A stretch of DNA of 47,801 nt from Candidatus Microgenomates bacterium (lineage in GTDB: Bacteria; Patescibacteriota; Microgenomatia; UBA1406; GWC2-37-13). The stretch covers positions 1 through 47,801 of the forward strand of contig JAHFKS010000005.1 of the NCBI GenBank assembly GCA_023245215.1, written 5' to 3'. The notes beneath the pieces are model-generated. The model was not told where the DNA came from. It made no database searches and saw nothing but the letters and a program-made list of their open reading frames with translations. Below, piece by piece: positions 9,315 to 19,253 of the stretch (the first letter of the stretch is position 1; each line of letters starts with the position of its first letter). Made by a program: the position numbers and the translations under genes.

Positions 9315-10641
9315 AAAATATACGCCAATCATTGGAATGGAAGTTCACGTTGAACTGAAAACCGCTTCTAAAATGTTTTGCAGCTGTAAAAATGATCCAT
9401 TTCACGCTTCCAAACCCAACATCCATACCTGTCCGGTTTGTTTGGGTCTTCCCGGCGCTTTGCCAGTCGCCAACAAAAAAGCCATCGAATGGACGATTAA
9501 ACTGGGTTTAGCTTTGGGATGCAAGATAAACACTTTGAGCAAATTCGACCGAAAACACTATTTTTACCCCGACCTGCCAAAAGGCTATCAAATAAGCCAG
9601 TATGATATGCCGTTTTGCTTTGGAGGAAAAGTGAAAACTTCTTTTGGCGACATTGGAATTACTCGGGTTCACCTGGAAGAAGATACGGGAAAACTAATTC
9701 ATCAAAAAGTCAACGGTCAAAACGTTTCCTTGATAGATTTTAACCGTTCGGGAGTTCCGCTTGTTGAAATCGTCAGCGAACCGGAAATATTTTCTTCAGC
9801 CCAGGCCAAGGAGTATGCGAAAAAACTGCGTCAGATTATCCGCTATCTTGATATATCCGATGCCGACATGGAAAAAGGCGGTATGAGGCTTGAAGCCAAC
9901 ATTTCTTTGCAAAAAAAGGGTGAGAAAACCCTACCAAATTATAAAGTCGAATTAAAGAATATTAATTCTTTTAGATATCTGGAAAGAGGGATTGAGTATG
10001 AAATGAAGAGACAGGCGGAAATATTAGACGGTGGTGAAACGCCGGTTCAGGAGACGCGAGGATATAACGCCGAAAAAGACGCTACTTTCACCCAAAGAAT
10101 CAAAGAAGAAGCTGCCGATTACAGATATTTTCCTGAACCCGACCTGCCGCCAATCAAAATCAGCGACGAGTGGTTGAAAGAGATTAAATCTGATTTACCT
10201 CTATCACTGGACTCTGTTTTTAAGTCTTGGAAGGAAAAACACCAACTCAACTCCGATTTAGCAGAGTTATTGTTTGAGACAGCAAGCGAATTGTTATGGC
10301 TAAATAGATTATTTGAAGAAACCGCCAAAGCCAAACTTCCGGTTGATAAACTGGTCAATCTTTTAGTCCATAAAAAATTAAAAGCCGAACTTTTTAAAAC
10401 AGAAGTTGATAAAATTATTGAGCTTTATAAAAAAGAAACCGTTATCAGCGACATAAGCGATGACGAATTGAAAGAAGTAATCGGGAAAGTGATTAAAAAT
10501 AATCCCAACCCGGTTGCAGATTTTAAGAAGGGTAAAACAACGGCCGTACATTTTATGATCGGCCAGGTAATGAGGGAAATAAAGAGAAAAATCGATTTCA
10601 AAAGACTGGAAAAATTAATAATTTCCGAATTATCAAAATGA
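9307..10641 (+). CDS. gatB: Asp/Glu-tRNA amidotransferase subunit B
   Basis: MDKKYTPIIGMEVHVELKTASKMFC...DFNRSGVPLVEIVSEP...YRYFPEPDLPPI. ATG at 9307 chosen over the ORF-track start 9262; overlaps the gatA end by 8 nt. Confidence 0.95.
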   Translation: MDKKYTPIIGMEVHVELKTASKMFCSCKNDPFHASKPNIHTCPVCLGLPGALPVANKKAIEWTIKLGLALGCKINTLSKFDRKHYFYPDLPKGYQISQYDMPFCFGGKVKTSFGDIGITRVHLEEDTGKLIHQKVNGQNVSLIDFNRSGVPLVEIVSEPEIFSSAQAKEYAKKLRQIIRYLDISDADMEKGGMRLEANISLQKKGEKTLPNYKVELKNINSFRYLERGIEYEMKRQAEILDGGETPVQETRGYNAEKDATFTQRIKEEAADYRYFPEPDLPPIKISDEWLKEIKSDLPLSLDSVFKSWKEKHQLNSDLAELLFETASELLWLNRLFEETAKAKLPVDKLVNLLVHKKLKAELFKTEVDKIIELYKKETVISDISDDELKEVIGKVIKNNPNPVADFKKGKTTAVHFMIGQVMREIKRKIDFKRLEKLIISELSK

Positions 10642-11090
10642 AAAAACCAAGTTGGGACGAATATTTTATGAGATTGGCGGAAGTTGTTAAAGACCGAGCC
10701 GATTGTACCAGGAGACAGGTGGGAACAATTATCGTCAGGGACTTCCGGATTATTACAACGGGCTATAACGGGACTCCCCATGGGATTAAAAACTGCAGTG
10801 AAGGCGGCTGTTTAAGATGTCGGCGGAGGGATAAAGGCGAGATAAACAGTTTTGAATATGAGGAAAGCTGCATCTGCATCCACGCCGAGCAAAACGCCAT
10901 TATCCAGGCGGCTTATTTGAGCGTTTCGACAAAAGGCTCGACTCTCTATTCGACGACTAATCCTTGTTCGAGCTGCGCCAAGATGTTGATCAATGCGGGA
11001 ATCGTCAAAGTAGTTTGTAAAATGGAACACCACGATAAAGAAGGCATTGAACTACTTAAAAAAGTGGGTGTGAAAGTGGAAATAAAATGA
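10638..11090 (+). CDS. dCMP deaminase / ComEB-type cytidine deaminase family
   Basis: CTRRQVGTIIVRDFRIITTGYNG...CIHAEQNAIIQAA...TTNPCSSCAKMLINAGI; ATGA overlap with gatB. Confidence 0.9.
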   Translation: MKKPSWDEYFMRLAEVVKDRADCTRRQVGTIIVRDFRIITTGYNGTPHGIKNCSEGGCLRCRRRDKGEINSFEYEESCICIHAEQNAIIQAAYLSVSTKGSTLYSTTNPCSSCAKMLINAGIVKVVCKMEHHDKEGIELLKKVGVKVEIK

Positions 11091-12733
11091 AAAAAATCCT
11101 AGTTATTTTAGTTGCTCTATTTTTTTTGCCTAATTTTGTATCCGCCTCAGCGCCTAATAATATTTATGGCATTCATCTGGCCCAGCCTCAATCTCAGGAT
11201 ATCCAGGCAGCCTCGGATTTAGTCAATAGTAACGGCGGCAAGTGGGGTTATGTGACGCTTATAATCCAGGAAAATGACCGGAACCGGGAAAAATGGCAGG
11301 GAATTTTTGACCAAATGCGGGAATTACACTTAATTCCCATTATCCGTTTGGCAACCCAGCCGGAAGGGGAAAACTGGCGCCGGCCGGAAGAAAAAGACGC
11401 AAAAGATTGGGTGGATTTTTTGGATTCTTTAAACTGGGTAGTGAAAAACCGTTACATTATTATTTTCAACGAACCAAACCACGGGTCAGAATGGGGAGGC
11501 GAGGTCGATGAAAAGAGTTACGCCAAAGTAACTTCTGTTTTTGCTAAAGCCTTAAAAGAGAAAAATCCGGATTTTTTCGTTATGCTATCCGGATTTGATG
11601 CATCAGCGCCTTCGTGGTGGCCTGGTTTGGAGGATGAAGAAGTTTTTTTAAAGAACTTTCTTAACCAGTCGGAAAAAATTTTTGATTACATTGATGGGTG
11701 GTCGAGCCATTCGTATCCCAATCCCGGATTTGCCGGTTCGCCGTGGGACTATGGCCGTGGAACAGTGCGAACTTATGACTGGGAGCTGGGGGTGCTTCGT
11801 CAATTAGGTATTAGTAAAGAGCTTCCGGTGTTTATTACGGAAACGGGCTGGAAAAGAGGCAGCGAAGATGGTATTGCCAACAATTTCCAAGCCGCCTTTC
11901 AATCAGTCTGGGAGCAGGATCCGCGGGTCAAAGCGGTCACCCCGTTTGTTTTAGACTACCAAGGCCAGCCTTTTTTGGAGTTTTCCTGGAAAAAATACCA
12001 AAGCGACAGTTTTTATCAACAATATTATAGCGTCCAATCTCTTTTAAAGACAAAAGGCGAGCCGGAGCAGATTGAAAAAGGACAGATTAATTTTGATCTG
12101 CCCGGAGAGTTGGTCGCCCAGTCAAAATATAATTTCAGGATAAGCCTTGACAACCAAGGCCAGGCGATTTGGGATAAGGATGACGACTATGAACTGCGGA
12201 TAACCAATGACGGATTAAAAAGTACAGAGACTCTGGTTTCTGACGTCAAAGACATCAAACCCTATGAGGAAAAAACTGTTGATTTTTCCCTGAAAACCAG
12301 CCAGGAAAATGAAAGCCAGGAGATTAAATTTATTCTGGCTAAAAATAATAAAAACGTACTTGAATCAAAACCATGGCGGTTTAAGGTTCTGCCGTTGCCT
12401 GATTTGACGATTAAGGTTAATTTTTGGCCGATAGGACGTGGTAAAGGTGATAATTTTGAAGTCCAGATTTTTGATGTTGACGACAGGCTGGTTTTTAAAA
12501 AGAAAGGCGTTAAAGTCAAAGATGGAAAAGGGTTGATCAAAAATATCCAAAACGTCGCCATCGATGAGCTTTACCGGGTGGTAGTTTTGAAGTCTGGCTA
12601 CCTTCCGAGACAAACATACATTGTTTTTAAAAGTCGCGATAATATTGCCCAGTTCAAATCCATGCTGCCTTTCGACTTGAATAACGACGGAAAATTTGAC
12701 CTCAAAGACTTTCTCAAATTGCTCGGTCGTTGA
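11087..12733 (+). CDS. Secreted glycoside-hydrolase-like protein with C-terminal dockerin-like EF-hand motif
   Basis: Signal peptide MKKILVILVALFFLPNFVSASA; TIM-barrel-like YIIIFNEPNHG and PVFITETGWKRG (putative catalytic Glu residues); C-terminus FDLNNDGKFDLKDFLKLLGR. Confidence 0.7.
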   Translation: MKKILVILVALFFLPNFVSASAPNNIYGIHLAQPQSQDIQAASDLVNSNGGKWGYVTLIIQENDRNREKWQGIFDQMRELHLIPIIRLATQPEGENWRRPEEKDAKDWVDFLDSLNWVVKNRYIIIFNEPNHGSEWGGEVDEKSYAKVTSVFAKALKEKNPDFFVMLSGFDASAPSWWPGLEDEEVFLKNFLNQSEKIFDYIDGWSSHSYPNPGFAGSPWDYGRGTVRTYDWELGVLRQLGISKELPVFITETGWKRGSEDGIANNFQAAFQSVWEQDPRVKAVTPFVLDYQGQPFLEFSWKKYQSDSFYQQYYSVQSLLKTKGEPEQIEKGQINFDLPGELVAQSKYNFRISLDNQGQAIWDKDDDYELRITNDGLKSTETLVSDVKDIKPYEEKTVDFSLKTSQENESQEIKFILAKNNKNVLESKPWRFKVLPLPDLTIKVNFWPIGRGKGDNFEVQIFDVDDRLVFKKKGVKVKDGKGLIKNIQNVAIDELYRVVVLKSGYLPRQTYIVFKSRDNIAQFKSMLPFDLNNDGKFDLKDFLKLLGR

Positions 12734-12778
12734 ATTTTTTTCTTTTTGGTAATATAATACGCTCATTATTATAATGAT

Positions 12779-13822
12779 ATGAGTAGTTTAGAGCTTCGTG
12801 GTATGAGATTAGAGTCATGGAATAATCCGCGGCTTAAAATTGATCAAATAAGCACTTCAAAAGACATCGCCATATTTACCGGAACGGCCAATATTCCTTT
12901 AACTCGAAAAATTTCTAGAATTTTACGGGAAGATTTTGGCATTGCAGCGGGCAGATATGATGAAGGAGAAGTTGGCGTCCAACTTCCAAATTCGGTTGAC
13001 GGTAGAGACGTTTTTATAGTTCAGCCCACGAACCCATCTGCTGACAATCTTCAAGAATTATATTTAATGATTGATGCATGTAGAAGAGCTAGCGCTTCAA
13101 GAATTAATGTAATAATTCCTTATTTTGGTTATGGTAGAAAAGACAGAAAAGATAGGCCAAGAGCTCCTATATCTGCGGCTTTAATTGCAAGATTATTAGA
13201 AGAAGATGGTGTTGATTCTATTTCAACGGTGGATATTCATGCGGATCAGGAATTGGGCTTTACTTTAAAACCATGGAATGATGTACATTCTAGCCAAGCT
13301 CAAAGAAAGGAATTAGAAAAACTTAACTTGCTTAAACCTTGCTATGTTACTACTGATATTGGAGGTGACAAAAATATTAGAAGATTTGCGGTAAGCGTAG
13401 GCGCCAATCCAGAATCTGACGTGGCGACTGTTATTAAGGAAAGAGTCAATGGAACAACAAGACCAAAATATATTCAAGGCGATATTAAAGGGAGAGATGT
13501 TGTATTTGTTGACGACATTATTAATTCTGCTGGTTCATTGACAGGTGCCGTTGAGTTGGCAAAAGATCAGGGGGCCAGGGATATTTATGCAATGATAACT
13601 CATGGGATGATGTTTAATAGAAAAGGTCAAGTCGATAAAGCAGCTTTAAAAAGAATCACAGAATCATCAATTAAAAAAATATTTATAACAGACACTGTTA
13701 AACAATTACCAGATATAATTCATCATCCTAAAATACAGATTATTTCCGTTGCGCCACTTTTAGCAGAAGTAATTAAAAGAATTCATACGGGGCAATCGCT
13801 ATCTCCAGATTTAATTGATTGA
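12779..13822 (+). CDS. prs: Ribose-phosphate pyrophosphokinase
   Basis: FTGTANIPLTRKI, VFIVQPTNPSADNLQELYLMIDACRRASASRINVIIPYFGYGRKDRKDRPRAPISA, DVVFVDDIINSAGSL. Confidence 0.93.
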   Translation: MSSLELRGMRLESWNNPRLKIDQISTSKDIAIFTGTANIPLTRKISRILREDFGIAAGRYDEGEVGVQLPNSVDGRDVFIVQPTNPSADNLQELYLMIDACRRASASRINVIIPYFGYGRKDRKDRPRAPISAALIARLLEEDGVDSISTVDIHADQELGFTLKPWNDVHSSQAQRKELEKLNLLKPCYVTTDIGGDKNIRRFAVSVGANPESDVATVIKERVNGTTRPKYIQGDIKGRDVVFVDDIINSAGSLTGAVELAKDQGARDIYAMITHGMMFNRKGQVDKAALKRITESSIKKIFITDTVKQLPDIIHHPKIQIISVAPLLAEVIKRIHTGQSLSPDLID

Positions 13823-14992
13823 TTACTTTCTTATTTTCTCACAGAATTTTTCCAGTCGGTCTAAACCTCTTTTTATATGTTCCATGCCGGTGGCGTAGCT
13901 CAGGCGGATGAATCGGTCGTCGCCAAAAGCAATGCCGGGGATCGCCGCCACATATGCTTCTTCCAACAAATGAGTGCAAAAATCCAGCGATCCTTTGATT
14001 TGGTCATCATAATAATCAGAGATATTGGCAAAGATATAAAAAGCTCCATCAGGTCTGCTGGCATAGATTCCCTTTATCCGGTTTAAGCGCTCGACCATGA
14101 AATCGCGCCTTCTTTTATATTCCCAAACCATTTTTGGTATGTGGTCCTGCGGTCCGGTTAGAGCCGCCAAGGCGGCTTTTTGGGCGATCGAAGAAGGATT
14201 TGAAGTCGAATGGTCCTGGATTCTTGTTGCGGCCTTGATGACTTCTTCCGGGCCGGCGGCATAACCGATTCTCCAACCGGTCATGGCGTAAGTTTTCGAA
14301 ACGCCGTTAATGACAATTGTCAGGTTTTTAATTTTGTCATTGATAGAAGCAATGCTGTGATGTTTTTTTCCATAGGAAATTTTTTCGTAGATTTCATCGC
14401 TCAAAACTATGACATTATGTTTTACGCAAATTTGGGCGATTTGCTTCAGTTCTCTTTCTTCGTAAATGACTCCGGTCGGATTGGCGGGTGAATTCAAAAT
14501 CAACATCTTGGTTTTTGGCGTGATGGCTTTTTCAAGCGCCTGCATGTTGATTTTAAAATTGCTGGTTTTTAAGAGGACACATTTACCGCCGGCAAATTTT
14601 ACCATCTCGACATATGAAACCCAGTAAGGAACCGGAATAATTACCTCATCTCCTTCGTCTACCAATGTCATAACCATATTAAAAAGTGACTGTTTGGCTC
14701 CGGTCGAAACCATAACTTCTTTTGGTTCATAATCGAGCCAGTTTTCTCGCCTCAATTTCATACAGATGGCTTCTTTTAGGGGAGTGATGCCTGAAGTGGC
14801 TGTATACTTGGTAAAGCCTTCGTCGATTGCCCTTTTAGCTGCTTCTTTGATGTTAATCATCGTATCAAAGTCAGGTTCTCCGGCGCCGAAGGAAACGACG
14901 TCTAGCCCCTGCTTCTTCATTTCTTTGGCTTTGGCAGTAATTGTTAAGGTGAGGGAGGGATGAATGTTTTGAGCTCGCTTTGAGATTTTCAT
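13823..14992 (-). CDS. Pyridoxal-phosphate aminotransferase class I (aspartate aminotransferase-like)
   Basis: VVSFGAGEPDFDT, ILNSPANPTGVIY, VLSDEIYEKISYG, VINGVSKTYAMTGWRIGYAAG. Confidence 0.92.
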   Translation of the reverse strand: MKISKRAQNIHPSLTLTITAKAKEMKKQGLDVVSFGAGEPDFDTMINIKEAAKRAIDEGFTKYTATSGITPLKEAICMKLRRENWLDYEPKEVMVSTGAKQSLFNMVMTLVDEGDEVIIPVPYWVSYVEMVKFAGGKCVLLKTSNFKINMQALEKAITPKTKMLILNSPANPTGVIYEERELKQIAQICVKHNVIVLSDEIYEKISYGKKHHSIASINDKIKNLTIVINGVSKTYAMTGWRIGYAAGPEEVIKAATRIQDHSTSNPSSIAQKAALAALTGPQDHIPKMVWEYKRRRDFMVERLNRIKGIYASRPDGAFYIFANISDYYDDQIKGSLDFCTHLLEEAYVAAIPGIAFGDDRFIRLSYATGMEHIKRGLDRLEKFCEKIRK

Positions 14993-16536
14993 ATTTTTGG
15001 TCCGGAATTAATAATTGATTGATAAACACCCTGATATTTTTTCATGTTGTCTATAAATAATCTACCTAATTTTTTGGCAGTTTGTAAATATTTGTTTTTA
15101 TCAGGCCAGGAGGCAGAAGGGTCAAGAATATCTGCCGCTACTCCCGGGACAGCCAACGGAACATATAAGTTGAAAATCTTGTCGTGGCGGCATTCAACCG
15201 CGTCGAGTTTTCCCGTAAGAATGGCATTAATAATTGCCCTGGTTTCCTTGATTGGGATGCGGTTCCCGACTCCGTAACCGCCTCCGATCCAGCCGGTGTT
15301 GACCAAAAACACCTTAGTTTCGTTTTTTTTCAGGTATTTTTTCAAAAGGTTAAGATAGACCATTGGTTTTAAAGGCATAAAAGGCCCTCCGAAATAAGCG
15401 GAAAAAGTCGGGACGGGGTGTTTAATTCCCCGTTCTGTCCCGGCCAGTTTTGAAGTGTAGCCGGACAGAAAATGATAGGCAGCCTGGTTCAGAGTCAGGT
15501 GGGCGATCGGTGGGAGGACGCCAGTGGCGTCAGCTGTCAAAAAAATTACGTATCTTGGTTGCCTGCCGACTCCTCCAGCCACGGAGTTTTTTATAAATTC
15601 CAACGGGTAGACTGCTCTGGTGTTTTCAGTGAATTTGTCCGAGTCAAAGTCAAAGTCACCATTGGGTTTCAAAACGACATTTTCCACCAATGCTCCTTTT
15701 CGGTGGATAGCCGACCAGATTTGCGGTTCTGACTCTTTTTTAATTCTGATGCATTTGGCGTAGCAGCCGCCCTCGAAGTTAAAAATTCCCTGATTTGACC
15801 ACCCATGTTCGTCGTCACCTATCAACCGCCTTTCCGGGTCGGCCGAGAGGGTCGTTTTCCCGGTGCCGGACAGTCCAAAAAATAGAGCGGTAGTTTTACC
15901 GCTCTTTTCAATATTTGCACTGCAGTGCATAGGAAAAATTTCCTTTTGAGGAAGGAGAAAATTCATGTATGAGAAGACTGATTTTTTTATTTCTCCCGCG
16001 TATTTGGTAGCGCCGATCAAAATGGTTTTTTTGTCGATGTTTAAAACGATAAAAGCTTCGGAATTGGTGCCGTCGGTAGCCGGATCTGCCAAAACAGAAG
16101 GAGCACAATATACAGTCAAGTCGGGCTTGAAGTTTTTTAACTCTGCTGCGTTGGGCCGGCGGAAAAGATGCCTGGCAAAAAGAGCCTGGTAAGCATACTG
16201 GCAGTAGATTCGCAGCTTTATAGAGTGTTTTTTTTGAGCTCCTACAAAGGCGTCAACGACATAGATTTCTTTTTGGGTGGAAAAGAAACCGGCGGTTTTT
16301 TTATTAAGTTTTTCAAAGTTTACAGGAGAAATCGGGACGTTGACCTTGCCCCAGTTGATTTTATCGTGGATTTTTGGAGTATCGACGATGAATTTGTCAT
16401 TGGGTGAACGTCCGGTGTATTTACCTGTATAGACGACTAGGGCTCCTGACTTAGATTGGATAACTTCTTTATTCGAGAGGGCTTTTTTTACCAAAGCGTC
16501 AACGGAAAGATTGCTTAAGATAGAGCCGTCTTTCAT
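14989..16536 (-). CDS. pckA: Phosphoenolpyruvate carboxykinase (ATP)
   Basis: YTGRSPNDKFIVD, FFGLSGTGKTTLSADPERRLIGDDEHGW, GGYGVGNRIPIKETRAIINAIL. Confidence 0.95.
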   Translation of the reverse strand: MKDGSILSNLSVDALVKKALSNKEVIQSKSGALVVYTGKYTGRSPNDKFIVDTPKIHDKINWGKVNVPISPVNFEKLNKKTAGFFSTQKEIYVVDAFVGAQKKHSIKLRIYCQYAYQALFARHLFRRPNAAELKNFKPDLTVYCAPSVLADPATDGTNSEAFIVLNIDKKTILIGATKYAGEIKKSVFSYMNFLLPQKEIFPMHCSANIEKSGKTTALFFGLSGTGKTTLSADPERRLIGDDEHGWSNQGIFNFEGGCYAKCIRIKKESEPQIWSAIHRKGALVENVVLKPNGDFDFDSDKFTENTRAVYPLEFIKNSVAGGVGRQPRYVIFLTADATGVLPPIAHLTLNQAAYHFLSGYTSKLAGTERGIKHPVPTFSAYFGGPFMPLKPMVYLNLLKKYLKKNETKVFLVNTGWIGGGYGVGNRIPIKETRAIINAILTGKLDAVECRHDKIFNLYVPLAVPGVAADILDPSASWPDKNKYLQTAKKLGRLFIDNMKKYQGVYQSIINSGPKI

Positions 16537-16543
16537 AGCGTTA

Positions 16544-17209
16544 TTATACTCCTTTGGTCTGATTTTTAATTGATTCTATGACTTGTTTGACTTCATCATC
16601 ACCAGCTAAATAATAGTGTTTTAGCGGTTTTAAATTATCGTCAAATTCATAAATCAAAGGTATGCAGTATGGAATGCTGACATTAACAATGTCGTCATCT
16701 GAAACATTGTCTAAGTATTTAATAATGGCGCGGAGGGAGTTGTGGTGGCCGGAAAGGATGACTTTTTTGCCTTTTCTGACTTCTCCCAAAACCACATCTT
16801 TAAAATAGGGGACGGAGCGGTTATAAGTGTCCCGAAGGGATTCGCCTTGAGGCGGGGCGACGTCATAACTTCTTCTCCAAAGCTTGACCTGCTGTTCCCC
16901 GTATTTTTTTACGGCTTCAGCTTTATTCTGTCCTTGCAGGTCTCCGTAGTTCCGTTCGTTGAGACGCCAGTCTTTGATAATTGGAATATTTTCCTGGCCT
17001 AAAACTTGGAGGGCAATCTCTAAAGTTTTGATGCCTCTTTTTAAAACCGAAGTATAACCGATATCAAATCTAAAACCTTTTTCCTTCAAGCGCAGCGCGT
17101 ATTTTTTCGTCATCTCGGCGCCTTCGGGCGCGATGTCAATGTCAGTCCATCCGGTGAAACGGTTGGACCACTCTGTGAGGCCGTGGCGGATGATTACGAA
17201 TTTCTGCAT
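16544..17209 (-). CDS. gpmA: 2,3-bisphosphoglycerate-dependent phosphoglycerate mutase
   Basis: FVIIRHGLTEWSNRFTGWTDIDIAPEG, RLNERNYGDLQGQNKAE, VILSGHHNSLRAIIKYL. Confidence 0.93.
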   Translation of the reverse strand: MQKFVIIRHGLTEWSNRFTGWTDIDIAPEGAEMTKKYALRLKEKGFRFDIGYTSVLKRGIKTLEIALQVLGQENIPIIKDWRLNERNYGDLQGQNKAEAVKKYGEQQVKLWRRSYDVAPPQGESLRDTYNRSVPYFKDVVLGEVRKGKKVILSGHHNSLRAIIKYLDNVSDDDIVNVSIPYCIPLIYEFDDNLKPLKHYYLAGDDEVKQVIESIKNQTKGV

Positions 17210-18463
17210 TTATAGTCTGTTTTCAATCTCAATTAATCTGTTGTATTTGGCCAGTCTTTCGCTCCTTGCCGGGGCGCCGGTCTTCAAAAAGTCGGCGGCA
17301 GCTGCATAGGCCAGGTCGGCGATGAATGAGTCTTCGGTTTCACCGCTACGATGAGAAATAATCACTGCCCAGTTATTTTTTTGGGCAAGCTTAATTGCTT
17401 CAATCGTCTCCCAGATTGTACCAATTTGGTTGGGTTTTATTATTACGGCGTTGGCAGATTTTTTCTCCTGTCCAGTTTTCATCCGTTTTACATTTGTACA
17501 AAAGAGGTCGTCACCGATTACGAGCGACAGTTTCTCATCAGTGACGAGTCTTTTCATAAAATTCTGCCAATTGGGCCAGTCATCTTCCTGAAATACATCT
17601 TCGAATGAGTAAACCTGGTATTTTTCTGCCAATGACAGATAATATTTGATCAAATCTTCACCGCTTATCAGACGATTATCCTTTTTTAGTATATATTTGC
17701 CGTCTTTAAAAAATTCCGAAGCAGCAGCATCAATCCCCAACTTAAAGTCTTTTTCGTTTTCATATCCAGCCTGTACGGCTGACTCAATAATCAACTGGAA
17801 TGCTTCTTGGTTGCTCTTTAGAGCAGGAGAAAATCCGCCTTCGTCTCCGACGAGAATCGAAAGATTTTTTTCCTTGAGGTTTTTTTTAATAGCTTGATAT
17901 ATTTCTGCCCCGACTTTTATAGACTCTGATGCCAGTTGGCGTTGGGGGATGACGATAAATTCCTGGATGTCAAAGTTCCAGTTGGCGTGTTTGCCTCCGT
18001 TGACGACATTAAACATGATTTTCGGAAAAGCTGGTTTAATTTCGGAGAAATAATATTGGTTAATAAACTGCCAAAGTGGTATTTTTTTAGATGCTGCTAA
18101 AGCTTTGATTAGAGCTTGAGAAACTGATAAAATCGCATTGGCGCCGAGGCGGGATTTATTTTCGGTTCCATCCAATTCGATCATTAATTTATCCAATACA
18201 TCGAGTTTAACGAGTTCCAAGTTAATGAGTTTGGGAGCAATAATACTACTGACATTGTTAATTGCGTTTAAGACTCCGTTTCCGCCATATCTTTTCGGGT
18301 CTTTGTCACGCAGTTCGACGGCTTCGTGGGAACCGGTTGATGCGCCTGAAGGAATAGAAGAAAAAGCAACCGTTCCGTCGTCCAAAATGACAAAAGTTCT
18401 CAAGGTCGGATTGCCCCGGGAGTCAAGGATTTCAATTGCTTTAATGGTTTTTATTTTAACCAT
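17210..18463 (-). CDS. eno: Enolase
   Basis: IKAIEILDSRGNPTLRTFV, SGASTGSHEAVELRD, VGDEGGFSP, IKPNQIGTIWETIEAIKLAQKNNWAVIISHRSGETEDSFIADLAYA. Confidence 0.97.
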   Translation of the reverse strand: MVKIKTIKAIEILDSRGNPTLRTFVILDDGTVAFSSIPSGASTGSHEAVELRDKDPKRYGGNGVLNAINNVSSIIAPKLINLELVKLDVLDKLMIELDGTENKSRLGANAILSVSQALIKALAASKKIPLWQFINQYYFSEIKPAFPKIMFNVVNGGKHANWNFDIQEFIVIPQRQLASESIKVGAEIYQAIKKNLKEKNLSILVGDEGGFSPALKSNQEAFQLIIESAVQAGYENEKDFKLGIDAAASEFFKDGKYILKKDNRLISGEDLIKYYLSLAEKYQVYSFEDVFQEDDWPNWQNFMKRLVTDEKLSLVIGDDLFCTNVKRMKTGQEKKSANAVIIKPNQIGTIWETIEAIKLAQKNNWAVIISHRSGETEDSFIADLAYAAAADFLKTGAPARSERLAKYNRLIEIENRL

Positions 18464-19118
18464 GGGTATATTCTAACAAATAATCTACGTGCTCTTTTAG
18501 TTTATCAGTTTTTGCCAAAAAACTTCCCGGACAGATAAAATCTGGCCGGTGTTTAAGAGAGCTGATTAAGGGTATAGTTTTGTCATTTACAGCTCCGTCA
18601 AGAAATATTTCCTTCCTATAGTCTAATAACCTTAACTGTTCAATTTTATTGAGTGTTTCTGGCATAAAAGGTTTTCCTTGAGCTCCAGGAATAACTGACA
18701 TTATTTGGACACATGAGATATTATTTAGATTGTATTGTTTAGATAAATCATCGATTTGATCTTGAGGATTGAGAACTAAACCTATAGGAAAAGTGTATTT
18801 AGCGGTCACTACTTCGTATTTAGGAGATAAATCATAGTGGATAAACACGTTTTTTATATTAATTATTTTCTTTAAGGCTTCAAGTTTTGTTAAATATGTT
18901 TCATATTCTTTAACCATGAGATGAAAGTCCAAGGTTAGGCCGTTAAAAGTCACAGGGTCAATAATTTTTATGAAGTCGTCCAGGCCGGCTGTTTTGCTAT
19001 TGACGTAGACACCGTCGGAAAAGTCAATTTGGAGGTATTTATAGTAAGGCGAAAGTTTTTTTATTGTAAGAAGATAGTCTTCTGCTTTGTATTCCAGAAT
19101 CGAAGGACAGATTTGCAT
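18456..19118 (-). CDS. rpe: Ribulose-phosphate 3-epimerase family
   Basis: ICPSILEYKAEDYL, LQIDFSDGVYV, LDFHLMVKEYETYL, IMSVIPGAQGKPFMPETLNKIEQL, EIFLDGAVNDKTI. Confidence 0.75.
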   Translation of the reverse strand: MQICPSILEYKAEDYLLTIKKLSPYYKYLQIDFSDGVYVNSKTAGLDDFIKIIDPVTFNGLTLDFHLMVKEYETYLTKLEALKKIINIKNVFIHYDLSPKYEVVTAKYTFPIGLVLNPQDQIDDLSKQYNLNNISCVQIMSVIPGAQGKPFMPETLNKIEQLRLLDYRKEIFLDGAVNDKTIPLISSLKHRPDFICPGSFLAKTDKLKEHVDYLLEYTHG

Positions 19119-19204
19119 AAATATAATTTTACCACGGAAAACTATCGCAATGGCTATGGAGATAATCTTCCTACAGCAAAGCTCTAAAAAGTATGCATTG
19201 TAGT

Positions 19205-19221
19205 TTATAATCTATAGACAA
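19205..19221 (+). promoter_or_regulatory. dprA promoter -10 plus putative operator (TTATAATCTATAGACAA)
   Basis: TATAAT at 19206-19211 overlapping palindrome TCTATAGA; 16/17 match to the XRE-gene promoter motif at 28833-28849 (opposite strand). No -35 consensus 17 nt upstream. Confidence 0.6.
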
Positions 19222-19224
19222 CCC

Positions 19225-19253
19225 ATGAGTCTAATGGGTCTAATTAGACTCAT
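19225..19253 (+). repeat. Perfect 11-bp inverted repeat (7-nt loop) abutting the dprA start codon
   Basis: ATGAGTCTAAT-GGGTCTA-ATTAGACTCAT then ATG at 19254; alternative smaller stem CCCAT/ATGGG at 19222-19238. Confidence 0.9.

Noticed and set aside
15050-15065. TTGTCTATAAATAAT as a third copy of the dprA/XRE motif
   Set aside because: Only a partial match, inside pckA coding sequence, lacks the TCTATAGA palindrome.
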